Of a DNA stretch of 64,000 bases, positions 40,754 to 49,104 are shown piece after piece. Origin of the DNA: Streptomyces vietnamensis. Lineage in GTDB: Bacteria > Actinomycetota > Actinomycetes > Streptomycetales > Streptomycetaceae. The stretch lies in contig NZ_CP010407.1 of assembly GCF_000830005.1 (NCBI RefSeq), positions 992,001 through 1,056,000 of the forward strand, written 5' to 3'. Under the pieces are notes generated by a model, which searched no databases, was not told where the DNA came from, and was given only the letters and a program-made list of their open reading frames with translations. Every line of letters starts with the position of its first letter. The first letter of the stretch is position 1. The position numbers and the translations under genes were made by a program.

Positions 40754-41228
40754 GGGGCATCACTCCGAGCAGGATTCCGACCGTCAGCACCACGTAGGTG
40801 GCGAGGGCGACCGTGCTGGTGGCGAACATGGTGGCGCCCCGGGGCTGCCGGATGAGCTGGTAGGCGATCAGGCCGGGCACGATGAATCCGAGGGTCTGCG
40901 TTCCGTAGAGGAGGGGGAATTCCTTCCGCAGCACCACGTACACCGTGGCTTGAAGCAGCACTCCCATCAGCACGACGGCGGCGAACAGTCGCTTGCCGTA
41001 GAGGATGACGAACTTCTGGAGGAGTACCGAGCCCGCGTAGGTGGCGGCCGTGATGCCCAGGACCATGACGGCGAGCCACAGGTCCTGCACCAGGGTGAGC
41101 GCGAGCCAGCCGGGCGTGATCATGCCGCCGGGCGAGAGGTTCGTGGTCAGGTAGCAGACCAGCGAGAACAAGAGCCCGAGAGCGATGCCGAGAGCGGCTG
41201 TCTCCGGAGTGAGGACGGCGGGGATCAA
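40746..41228 (-). CDS. pgsC: Poly-gamma-glutamate biosynthesis membrane protein PgsC/CapC
   Basis: A 160-residue membrane protein with about five hydrophobic segments (ALGIALGLLFSLVCYL, VMVLGITAATYAGSVLL, FAAVVLMGVLLQATVYVVL), the usual size and layout of PgsC/CapC. NLSPGGMITPGWLAL and LGFIVPGLIAYQLIRQ are typical family motifs. The start is a TTG whose last bases overlap the PgsB stop (TTGA); GGAG lies eight bases upstream. With PgsB it should form the membrane polymerase that makes poly-gamma-glutamate. Confidence 0.88.
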   Translation of the reverse strand: MIPAVLTPETAALGIALGLLFSLVCYLTTNLSPGGMITPGWLALTLVQDLWLAVMVLGITAATYAGSVLLQKFVILYGKRLFAAVVLMGVLLQATVYVVLRKEFPLLYGTQTLGFIVPGLIAYQLIRQPRGATMFATSTVALATYVVLTVGILLGVMPHA

Positions 41229-42976
41229 CGGGGCTCTCCTGTGGGGTTCCAGTAGTCGTTCGGCGCGGGGTCCCCGGTCGTCCGACGGGGGAGGTTCGGT
41301 GTGGTGGGGTGCCGGCCGTGGGGCGGGATTCCGCCGGGAGCCCCCTGGGGCGGGTGGGCGTCCGGGCCGCCGGGCACGGCGTACGGAGCAGTGGTGCCGT
41401 GTTCGTCGTACTCGGGGGCGGGGGCGTGGTGCCTCCCGAACGCCTCCGACACGTGGGCGGGCAGCTGTTCCGTACGGTCCAGGCCGCGGGTGCCACCCCG
41501 ATCCGTCACGCCTTCGCCCTGCTCCGTCGACCAGGACACAGCGGGCACGAACACGGGCATGGGTGTCGTGCGATCGGCAGGTACCGGGCCGGGGAGGCGC
41601 ATGGTGTGGTCCATCGGTCCGGGCTCGGAGGGACGGGCGTAGGCGTCGACTGCGGTGTACGCGGCGTGGCTCTCCCTTGCACCGCCGCCGTGACCGTCGG
41701 GACGGGTGCCGTACGGAGCGGTCTCGTCGCTCGCCCAGGTGCCGCTCACAGGTTCCGGGTCGGGGCGCCACTCGTCCGGCCACTCGCCCGGATCGTCGTC
41801 CGCGGGCAGCTCGGCCAGTTCTTCCAGGAGCAGTTCTCCTTGGCCGTGGATGTTGCCGATGGCCACGAGCGAGGTGCGGGGCCCGAGGTGGTCGACGATC
41901 TGGTTCAGAACGTCACGGGGGTCCCTGCGGTCGCCGCCGAGGTCGACCACACGGTCGCGCCACTCGGCGGGAATCGCGTCCGAAGCGCTCTTGGTGGGCT
42001 GGCCGATCAGGAACACCCGGTCCGGGGCGAGGTCGGGGACGATCTGGCCCATCTGGCCATTGCGCTCGACGCGGTCGGGACGGCAGTTGATCAGGACGTT
42101 CAGTGGCCGCTGGATCGCGCCGAGTTCGAGCAGTTGGTTGATGTTCATCAGGGTCGACTCGGGGTCGTTGGCCGCGAAGACGTTCGCGAAACGCAGCCGC
42201 TTGCCGCCGGGCGCTTCGTATCGCTCCACGGAGAGGACGCCCGGGTCCGGGGGCGCGTCGTACATGCCCTGCAGGGCCGTCTGCCGTTCCACGCCGAGCA
42301 GTTCGGCGACCTTCAGCGCGATGGCCACGTTTTCCTTGAAGGTGAACCAGCTGAATCCGCGCAGTTCCGAGTCCGTGACGGTCTCCGGGTCGACCGGGAT
42401 CAGGGTGCAGCGGCGCCGGTCGGCCTCCTCCTGGAGGATGTCCAGCCGGTCTCGTTCGGCGGTGACACAGATGCCGTCGTAGGGCATGGAGCGGCACAGC
42501 GAGCGGGCCACGTCGTCCAAGGTCGGCCCCATCTCCTCCAGATGGTCTTCCCGCACGTTGCACAGGACGCCGATCGTCGAGCGGATCAGTTTGCTCTGGT
42601 TGACCTCCTGGAGGGCCGGCATCACGGCCATGCACTCGATGACCAGCGCGTCGGGCCGATAGGCGGCGGCCCTGCGCACGATGCCGATCTGCTCGACGAC
42701 GTTGGCGATCCCGAACTTGCGGTAGACGGGTTCCTCCGCGGCGTCCGGGTGGATGAACCGTGCTGCCGTACCGGTCGTCTTGGCCACCGTCCGCACGCCA
42801 CCGCCGCGAAGGGCGCCCGCGCACAGCCGGGTGATGGAACTCTTGCCGCGAATGCCGTTGACGAGGACCCGGGTCGGAATCGACGCGAGACTCGCGTAGT
42901 GCCTCCGCTGCTCGACGACGCCTGCGACCAGCACCACCGTGCTCGACATCAGCAGGACCAGATAGAGAAAGAGCAC
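41225..42976 (-). CDS. pgsB: Poly-gamma-glutamate synthase PgsB/CapB with long C-terminal extension
   Basis: A 583-residue Mur-ligase-like ATPase. After one membrane segment comes the P-loop GIRGKSSITRL, then KTTGTAARFI, DALVIECMAVMPALQEVNQSK, RSTIGVLCNVREDHLEEMG and NCRPDRVERNGQM, all characteristic of CapB/PgsB, which adds glutamate by gamma-amide bonds. The family is normally about 390-440 residues; here a further about 180 residues rich in Pro, Gly, His and Asp follow, of unknown role. Start at GTG 42976, with GGAA(G)GGA upstream. It is coupled to pgsC. No pgsA/capA gene is present nearby. Confidence 0.9.
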   Translation of the reverse strand: MLFLYLVLLMSSTVVLVAGVVEQRRHYASLASIPTRVLVNGIRGKSSITRLCAGALRGGGVRTVAKTTGTAARFIHPDAAEEPVYRKFGIANVVEQIGIVRRAAAYRPDALVIECMAVMPALQEVNQSKLIRSTIGVLCNVREDHLEEMGPTLDDVARSLCRSMPYDGICVTAERDRLDILQEEADRRRCTLIPVDPETVTDSELRGFSWFTFKENVAIALKVAELLGVERQTALQGMYDAPPDPGVLSVERYEAPGGKRLRFANVFAANDPESTLMNINQLLELGAIQRPLNVLINCRPDRVERNGQMGQIVPDLAPDRVFLIGQPTKSASDAIPAEWRDRVVDLGGDRRDPRDVLNQIVDHLGPRTSLVAIGNIHGQGELLLEELAELPADDDPGEWPDEWRPDPEPVSGTWASDETAPYGTRPDGHGGGARESHAAYTAVDAYARPSEPGPMDHTMRLPGPVPADRTTPMPVFVPAVSWSTEQGEGVTDRGGTRGLDRTEQLPAHVSEAFGRHHAPAPEYDEHGTTAPYAVPGGPDAHPPQGAPGGIPPHGRHPTTPNLPRRTTGDPAPNDYWNPTGEPR

Positions 42977-42981
42977 GACAG

Positions 42982-45234
42982 TCAGTTCCTTCCATGGGGG
43001 GCGACGACACGCGTGCGCGGCTCTTCGTGGATCTGCCGGCGAATCAGTTCCATGGTGCGCATCACGGCGCCGACCTCGTCGTGGTGCTGCGGGAACAGCA
43101 CGGTGCGCAGGTCGCCGTCGGCGAGCCTCTCGGCATGCGCGGCCAGGGAGCGCAGCGGGCGTACGACGACGATGTACAGCCAGCCGAGGCAGGCCACGGC
43201 CGCGGCGCTGCCGAGAAGCCCGGCGAGCATGGTGCGGCGCTGGGCGACGTACTCGGGCAGCGTCGTCCAGGCGCCGGGCTGAGCGCTGACCACCTGCCAG
43301 CCCAGCTCTCGAGTGGCGCCGGTGCCCTGGAGCGGTGCCACGGCGGTGATCACCGTCTGCTCTCCGCGCACCACCCGGGACTGGGACCGATGGCTGCGTG
43401 CCGCCTCCTGGCACAGCTGGTCCAGGCCGTGGCCGGAGAGCCGGTCGAAGGCGAGGAATCCCTCGCGGCTGTCGGCTGCGACGGTCCTGCACCCGACGTC
43501 GACGAGGTGGACGCGGCCCATGCCGGGCCTGCTGACCAAGGTCACCAGGAACCGCGGGTCGTACTCGCCGACCACGGTGGTGCCCTTCTGCCCGGGTACG
43601 GCCGCGTAGGCGGCGATCACGGGCTCCTTACCCGAGTCGTTGACCTGGACGACCTTGCCGGCCCGGAGCTTGGCGACCGCTGCGTCCTGCGGGCGGTCGC
43701 CGGAGCCGGCCGTCACCTTGCCGTCCCTGACGACGTACAGGGACCGGTAGCGCTTGCTCTCTGCCCGCATGCGGTCCAGGAGGTCGTCGGCTGCGTCCTG
43801 CTTCAGGTCGCCGACCGTCTGCGCGGTGGCCGCGAGGTCGGCGTAGCCCTCGGCGAGCGCCTTGCGCACCCGCGCCGCGGTCGTCTCCGTGCGCAGCTGA
43901 TGGTCCGTCACCAACCGCTTCGGCACCGCGACCGTGTCGTCCCCCCGTTGGACCAGGAAGAGCAACGGGACCGACCACAGCAGGACGAGCACGGCACACA
44001 GCGCGAGGACGAACCCCGCACCGACTCGACGGCGGACCGGCTCGGGCAGAACGCCGTGCGGCGTGCCGAGCAGGCGCAGGCGCAGACGCTCCAGAGCACG
44101 GCCGATCCGTGCGGCCTCGCCGAAGCGGGGTGCCGACACCTCACGGGCCGTGTCGCCGTCGGCGACACGGCGGCTCTCCACGTAGAGCCTCAGCAGAGGA
44201 CGCTGCAGGAACAGGTACAGCAGTAGGGAGACCAGCAGGGCGACGGCGATGAGCAGCCCGGCACAGGCCAGGCCGAAGATCTGGGTGCTCAGTGCCACCG
44301 GGTCGTCGTCGACACGGACCGCGGTCGCCACGGTCAGGCCGAGGCTCTGGGCGGGAGTGGCACGTTCACCGTCGGCCGCCGCGATCGCCCCGTAGCCGGT
44401 CGCCAATCTGCTGTCGCCGTGCCTTACCGCGCGCGACCCGCTGGGGGCCTTTCCGGTGCCGTCGCCGCGGGCGGCCGCGAACTCTCCGCCCGCATCCCCG
44501 AGCGCCTTCCGCGCCTCAGCGGGACCGTTCGCGGCCAAGACCTTGCCGTCCGGGCCCAGCACGCTCGTCGCGCGGGTGTCGCCGCTGGCGGGGGTCGGCA
44601 CCGACAGGCTGCTGGACGTCACCAGCAGGCGCGGCCCGGCGCCGGGCCGCGCCGCGAGCGGCGCGAAGACCAGTACACGTACCTCGCCGGTGCCGAGCCG
44701 GACCAGCTTGGGCTGGATGACACCGTCGGCGGTCCGGCGGTCACCGACCGAACCCAGCGGAATCGTCTCGCCGCTGGCCGCGAGCAGGGTGCCGCGGCCC
44801 GCGTCGATCACCGCCTTGCCACGCCACTTGTCGTAGGCGGCGTCGAGCCCGTCGAGGATCTGCGCGTCGGACCGGCCGCCGACCCCGTCGAAGGAACGGG
44901 CCGCACGCTGCAGGTCGACGACGCTCTCGTCGAGCGAGGCACGCAGCGACAACGCGCCGTCCTCGGCAATGCGCTCCTGAACCGTCAGCACCGCACTGTC
45001 GACGGAGGCCCGTTCCTGGTCGCGCAGCAGCACGACCGTGGTCGCGGCCACCGCTACCAACACGGCCAACAGGGCGGCTATGGGAGGGCGGACACCCCCG
45101 AGCAGGGGCATATCGGCGCGGCGCCGGGTCTTGTGACGCCGCCGTGAGCGCGGCGGCGAGACGGCGGGAGGGGGGCCGGACGCGGGACGGGCACGGCATC
45201 CTGTTGAATCAGCTTTTATGTGGACTTCGTTCAT
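42982..45234 (-). CDS. Membrane sensor-like protein with two HAMP regions, no output domain
   Basis: A 750-residue protein, first gene of the pgs operon. From the ATG at 45234 it has a basic 40-residue start, a membrane segment, an extracytoplasmic Cache-like domain of about 200 residues, a second membrane segment (IFGLACAGLLIAVALLVSLL), a HAMP-like region, a third membrane segment, a second extracytoplasmic domain (LRTETTAARVRKAL, GEYDPRFLVTLVSRPGM), a fourth segment and a final HAMP (RPLRSLAAHAERLADGDLR) that ends the protein. There is no kinase, cyclase or methyl-accepting domain. It may sense conditions for polymer synthesis or take the place of PgsA as accessory; both are inference. Confidence 0.7.
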   Translation of the reverse strand: MNEVHIKADSTGCRARPASGPPPAVSPPRSRRRHKTRRRADMPLLGGVRPPIAALLAVLVAVAATTVVLLRDQERASVDSAVLTVQERIAEDGALSLRASLDESVVDLQRAARSFDGVGGRSDAQILDGLDAAYDKWRGKAVIDAGRGTLLAASGETIPLGSVGDRRTADGVIQPKLVRLGTGEVRVLVFAPLAARPGAGPRLLVTSSSLSVPTPASGDTRATSVLGPDGKVLAANGPAEARKALGDAGGEFAAARGDGTGKAPSGSRAVRHGDSRLATGYGAIAAADGERATPAQSLGLTVATAVRVDDDPVALSTQIFGLACAGLLIAVALLVSLLLYLFLQRPLLRLYVESRRVADGDTAREVSAPRFGEAARIGRALERLRLRLLGTPHGVLPEPVRRRVGAGFVLALCAVLVLLWSVPLLFLVQRGDDTVAVPKRLVTDHQLRTETTAARVRKALAEGYADLAATAQTVGDLKQDAADDLLDRMRAESKRYRSLYVVRDGKVTAGSGDRPQDAAVAKLRAGKVVQVNDSGKEPVIAAYAAVPGQKGTTVVGEYDPRFLVTLVSRPGMGRVHLVDVGCRTVAADSREGFLAFDRLSGHGLDQLCQEAARSHRSQSRVVRGEQTVITAVAPLQGTGATRELGWQVVSAQPGAWTTLPEYVAQRRTMLAGLLGSAAAVACLGWLYIVVVRPLRSLAAHAERLADGDLRTVLFPQHHDEVGAVMRTMELIRRQIHEEPRTRVVAPHGRN

Positions 45235-46312
45235 TTCCCGTTCAGTTCCTCGGGTCGGCGTGCGCGCCGTGCATCGCGACCAGCGGACCGGGCCCCGCTC
45301 CGCGGCGGCCACCCGGCTTCCTCTCGCCGCGGGATTCACGGCTCTGCTCACACTCGTGCTGCTCGGTGCAACCGGCTGCTCCCAGGGGTTGAGCGACTCC
45401 GGCGGGGCGTCGGCCACACCGCACCCCTCCGGGTCCGCGGCGTCGGCCGAGGAAGTCGTGGACCTCAGGAGCCGGATCACCGCATTCACCGGGCGGATCT
45501 CCGCGAACCGCGGCTACGAGGGGCCGGACCCCGCGCAGCGCCGTGCGGTGGCGGACGGCGTCCGGTACGCACTCGACGGCGACCTGTCTTCCGCGAGAAA
45601 GCGGCTCGCCACGGTCGACTGGACCGTTCGCGCCCTGCGGGACCGGACCCACGGCCGCGCGTTCGCCGAGCTGGCCGACAAGGATGACGACGCGGCCGGG
45701 AAGCGCGGCTGGGGGCGCGTGTACGTGAGCCTGGGCGACGGACGGCCGCGCTGGACGGTGCAGGCACCGCACCCGGTCGCCGATCTGCACAGTGAACAGC
45801 TTGCCGTCGGTACGCTGCTCGCGGTGCCCCGCGGAGTCCTGGTCCTGGCGGGTGCGCACCGAGACGCGGGCCGGGGAGGCAGCGCGGACGCCGCGCACCG
45901 CACGGACACCGTGTTCGACGCGGTCTGCGACATGCTCGCCGGGCAGGGGCTGCCGGCGCTGCAGGTGCACGGCTACGCCGACGACTCGCTGCCGGACGAG
46001 GACGTGATCGTCTCCACCGGACGCGGGGACACGGCGCAGCAGCAGGCGGGCCGGCTCGCGGAGGCGCTCACCGTGCGCGGCCTGGCGGTGTGCCGCGCCG
46101 AGCGGGACCGCTGCGGCGATCTGGAGGGCCGCAAGAACGTCCAGGGTGTCCGGGCCGACACGCTCCGGGTGCCGTTCCTGCACGTCGAGTTCAGCCGGTC
46201 GGTGCGGAGCGGTAAAGAACCGACCGAGGACGCGGTGGGTGCTCTCAGCGAAGTGGCCCGGTCCTGGGCCGACGGCCCGGCTCCGGTTTCCGCTTCCGCC
46301 TCTCCGTCCTGA
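45218..46312 (+). CDS. Conserved lipoprotein divergent from the pgs operon
   Basis: A protein of up to 364 residues with a lipoprotein signal (LTLVLLGATGCSQ). The mature part contains PHPVADLHSEQLAVGTLLA, LVLAGAHRDAGRGGSADAAHRTD and LPALQVHGYADDSL, with several conserved-looking His, Asp and Glu residues that suggest a metal-dependent hydrolase fold, but I do not recognise the family. The start is uncertain: ATG 45218 overlaps the divergent gene's first codons and lacks a ribosome binding site; GTG 45260 would give a more normal signal peptide. Its position suggests a link to poly-gamma-glutamate processing. Confidence 0.65.
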   Translation: MWTSFISRSVPRVGVRAVHRDQRTGPRSAAATRLPLAAGFTALLTLVLLGATGCSQGLSDSGGASATPHPSGSAASAEEVVDLRSRITAFTGRISANRGYEGPDPAQRRAVADGVRYALDGDLSSARKRLATVDWTVRALRDRTHGRAFAELADKDDDAAGKRGWGRVYVSLGDGRPRWTVQAPHPVADLHSEQLAVGTLLAVPRGVLVLAGAHRDAGRGGSADAAHRTDTVFDAVCDMLAGQGLPALQVHGYADDSLPDEDVIVSTGRGDTAQQQAGRLAEALTVRGLAVCRAERDRCGDLEGRKNVQGVRADTLRVPFLHVEFSRSVRSGKEPTEDAVGALSEVARSWADGPAPVSASASPS

Positions 46313-46372
46313 ACTGGCGTAAGGGAGGGGGATCTCCCGGCGCACCGCACCGCAGCAACTCGGCGACGGCCT

Positions 46373-46552
46373 GGGCCCGGCCATGAAAGTACGCACATAC
46401 GCGTCGGCCTTCGCCGGCATCCGCAGAGTGGCCCGCGATCGGTCCGCTGCCGCGGAGGCGACCGTCGGCCACTCCGTACCGAGTGCGGGGACCGGCACAG
46501 CGGCCGCACACGACCGGAACAGTCGGCGGCAAGAGGTGACTCGCATGTCCAT
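46373..46552 (-). pseudogene. N-terminal scrap of a Tat-type deiminase gene
   Basis: Starting at an ATG with GGGAG upstream, the minus-strand translation has a twin-Arg-like start (SCRRLFRSCAAAVPVPALG) and ATLRMPAKADAYVRTFMAGP, matching the first 60 residues of the copy at 25295. Homology stops there and the frame runs on antisense to the neighbouring lipoprotein gene. Its promoter and operator (46587-46615) are still intact. Confidence 0.75.
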
Positions 46553-46586
46553 GAAACTCCCTGGATGGAGGGCGGGGAGGTTCCGC

Positions 46587-46615
46587 ATCCTGGCCTGAAC
46601 TGAAAATTCAGTCAA
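46587..46615 (-). promoter_or_regulatory. Promoter with embedded operator (deiminase scrap at 46373)
   Basis: Minus strand: TTGACT (46615-46610), a 17-base spacer and CAGGAT (46592-46587). The palindrome (46598-46613) has one mismatch. The 25 or so bases after it match those at 25241-25256 closely, so the two promoters are recent duplicates. Confidence 0.7.
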
Positions 46616-46834
46616 ACTGGAAGGACGCAAACCCGACCTTCATGAGCAAATAGGCCAGGCTGCGGGCTCCCGTCGCCGACGGGTTCGCGTGGCGCGCCGC
46701 AACCTACGGAGCGGGCGAGACGGGGTGCCCGGGCGGGCACACCCCTATGGCGCCCCCGCCCGGCCCGAGTTCTGGCGATGCGGGCTCGGCCGCGCCCTGT
46801 GCGGCAGCCAAGATGAATCGTGCTGATAATTTAG

Positions 46835-47086
46835 TCAGCATCTGGCGTTGCCGTTGCCGTTGCCGAACAGGGGGCCGCCGCTGTCACCCTGGCAGGAATC
46901 CCTGTTCTCCCTACTGGCGCAGATGTGGACGGCCTTGTCGCACTCCGTCACCTTGCGAACGCGGCCCTGACGTCTGTCGGAGAGCACGGTGCGCCCGACC
47001 GTGGCCTCCGGCTTGCCGACCATGGCGTCGACGGCACAGTGGGCGGCGGTGAGCACGACGACGGGGGCGATCAGGCTGCCGCCGCG
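46835..47086 (-). pseudogene. Trypsin-like serine protease remnant
   Basis: The translation has GGSLIAPVVVLTAAHC (catalytic His block) and DSCQGDSGGPLF (catalytic Ser block) but they are only about 50 residues apart, so the middle of the protease with the catalytic Asp is deleted, and there is no signal peptide. A partial palindrome TGCTGA-8-TCAGCA (46821-46840) overlaps the stop codon. Confidence 0.75.
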
Positions 47087-47276
47087 GGAGCGAGAAGTGC
47101 TCGGATACATCGGACAAGGCCTGCCGAACGGCGAGATCGGCGCCCGGATGCACTTCTCGGTGGCCACGGCCAAGGACGACGTCAGCGCCATCCTCGGAAA
47201 GATCAGCGTGGCCAACCGGGTGCAGGCCGCAGTGATCGCAGAACGCGCGGGCCTTCTGGACACCGACGCCGAGCAG
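47076..47276 (+). pseudogene. LuxR/NarL response-regulator DNA-binding domain remnant
   Basis: The plus frame reads LPPREREVLGYIGQGLPNGE, then TAKDDVSAILGKISVANRVQ and AAVIAERAGLL. This is a NarL-type helix-turn-helix with no receiver domain. It begins exactly where the antisense trypsin fragment ends, so two gene scraps have been joined here. Confidence 0.7.
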
Positions 47277-47286
47277 CCCACGGGGG

Positions 47287-47902
47287 AGCTCCACCCACGA
47301 CGGGGAGCCAGTGGGGAACCCCCACCCGCCGACGCGCCGGCGACCTCGACCATGCGGTCACCCGCAAGCTCCTGTGCCTTGGCCCGGCTGCCTCCACGCC
47401 GTTGACGAAGTGAAACTGCGCCTCGAGGTCCCAGCCCTTGGCTCCGGCCGGTGCGTCAGGACACGCTCGCCTCCGCCACGAAACGACAGTGCTGGTCACA
47501 GCCATCGACGAATGGGCTGCGACCGGCACTCTCCCAACGGGCCCTGGACCGGACGGATCATTCCGCCTGGCCCGCACTCGTGGTGCGGGTGCCCTGATCC
47601 GACGGGATTGCCGGAGTGACGGTGCCGCTGGTGTGGTTCGCGAGAGTGCTCGTTGAACTTCCCTTCGGTCGGCGCAGCTGCATCTCTGAAGTGGATGCGC
47701 TGCTTCGAGGACTCTGACAAGCGCCGCGTCAGGCACAACAGCAGCCGTCAGCCAGGAGCGTGGGTCAGTGAACAACTCCTGGAATGCCGCGCCTCGTGGT
47801 AGCTGGGGCTGCCGGGCGCTGCTGTTGAAAAGGCGTGGGCTGCCCGTCAGTCGTGATGCGACAATCCGCGTCTTGATCCAAATCCGCGTCCTGGAGGTCC
47901 TC
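47287..47902. other. Region without a supported gene
   Basis: About 600 bases with no recognisable coding sequence or repeat; the last part should hold the promoter of the GNAT gene. Base composition is still high in GC, with slightly more A+T near 47640-47720. Confidence 0.4.
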
Positions 47903-48478
47903 ATGGACATCGCCTCGCTGCTGCCGATGACCACGCCCCGGTTGTCGCTGCGTCTGTTCACTCCCGGCGACGCCGACGACCTGTACGCCTACCAGAGCCT
48001 GCCGAGCGTGGCGCGCTACTTGTACCGGCCGGCGCACACGCGGGAGCGCAGCGAGCAGGTTGCGGCCGAGCGCGCGGCCCACTCGGTGTGGTGCGCCGAC
48101 GGGGACAAGCTGGCGCTTGCCGTGTGCCGACGCGACGAGCCCGGCGTCCTTGGCGAGGTGACGCTCACGCTGGCCGATGCCCGCGCCGCCCAGGCCGAGA
48201 TCGGCTGGACTCTCGCCCCACGTCACCAGGGGCACGGCTACGCGACCGAGGCGGCCGTGGCGCTGGCCGGGTTTGCCTTCGACAGGCTGGGCGTGCACCG
48301 GCTCTACGCACGGCTGGATGTGGAGAACACCGGGTCTGTGCGGGTCTGTGAGCGCCTCGGGATGCGTCGGGAGGCGCACCTGGTCGAGAACGACCTCGAC
48401 GGGGATCGCTGGGGCAGCGAGTACATCTACGCGGCGCTGGCCGCGGACATGGGCGGTCGATCAGGCGGTCGAGCCTGA
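47903..48478 (+). CDS. GNAT acetyltransferase (RimJ/RimL type)
   Basis: A 191-residue GNAT of the type that acetylates ribosomal protein or small-molecule amines. It opens with TTPRLSLRLFTPGDADDLYAY, has the acetyl-CoA motif A EIGWTLAPRHQGHGYATEA (QGxGxA), and ends with VHRLYARLDVENTGSVRVCERLGMR, all typical of the RimJ-like subfamily. GGAGG precedes the ATG. Its end overlaps the convergent HNH gene by 18 bases. Confidence 0.9.
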   Translation: MDIASLLPMTTPRLSLRLFTPGDADDLYAYQSLPSVARYLYRPAHTRERSEQVAAERAAHSVWCADGDKLALAVCRRDEPGVLGEVTLTLADARAAQAEIGWTLAPRHQGHGYATEAAVALAGFAFDRLGVHRLYARLDVENTGSVRVCERLGMRREAHLVENDLDGDRWGSEYIYAALAADMGGRSGGRA

Positions 48479-49090
48479 CGCCGCCTCCTGCCCGGCCACA
48501 CTCGCGCTGGTGCCGGCGATCAGGATCTCCTCGGCCAACGCCGCGGCCTCCGCGTCAGGCACCCGCTCCCGTCGCCCGGGCCCGTGCTTCCCGTACAGCA
48601 CCCGATCCGCCAACCGCCGCCTCGCCACCGCAGGTGCCTTCTGCCCCCAGGTGTGCGCGTCGCTGTTGCAGAACAGATGGGTGAGGGCGACATTGCCCCA
48701 GCTGTCAGCCCCGCCCGCCGAGACCTCGACCACGTGATGGACGCTCGGCGCGCACGGATGCGGCGCCCGGAACCCGCGCCTCACCTCGTACCGGCAGATC
48801 GCGCACTCCCAGCCGTCCCGCTCCCCGACCTGCTCCACCGTGTACCTGTCACGCGGCCCGTTCTCCCGTAGCCGCCGGGTCCTCCGGCGCCCCTGCCGCC
48901 TCCTGACCGCCCTGCTCGTCTCCGCCCTCCTCTCCTCCTCCGTCAGACGCCCCCACCGCTCCTCGTCGAGCACCTCCAACTCCCAGCGCCCAGGGCTTCC
49001 CCCGCTCACCTCGACGACATGGCGGCGGCCCGCACGGGTGGGTTCGTCCCGGTGTCCGGCGTCCGCGGGTTCCTCGGTCATGGGCCTCAT
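48461..49090 (-). CDS. HNH endonuclease domain protein
   Basis: A 209-residue protein with a highly charged N-terminal half (EERRAETSRAVRRRQGRRR) and a C-terminal HNH nuclease motif: WECAICRYEV for the first Cys pair, PSVHHVVEVSAGGADSWGN with the catalytic His, and LTHLFCNSDAH for the Asn/His/Cys end. It could nick DNA, but the biological role is unknown; it is not next to phage or restriction genes. An ATG at 49081 is an alternative start. Confidence 0.8.
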   Translation of the reverse strand: MRPMTEEPADAGHRDEPTRAGRRHVVEVSGGSPGRWELEVLDEERWGRLTEEERRAETSRAVRRRQGRRRTRRLRENGPRDRYTVEQVGERDGWECAICRYEVRRGFRAPHPCAPSVHHVVEVSAGGADSWGNVALTHLFCNSDAHTWGQKAPAVARRRLADRVLYGKHGPGRRERVPDAEAAALAEEILIAGTSASVAGQEAASGSTA

Positions 49091-49104
49091 TCTGCGGCAC
49101 CGAG

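Noticed and set aside
46821..46840. TGCTGA-8-TCAGCA palindrome as a fifth deiminase-type operator
   Set aside because: The arms do not match GACTGAA/TTCAGTC, there is no TTGACT overlap, and it overlaps the end of a pseudogene.
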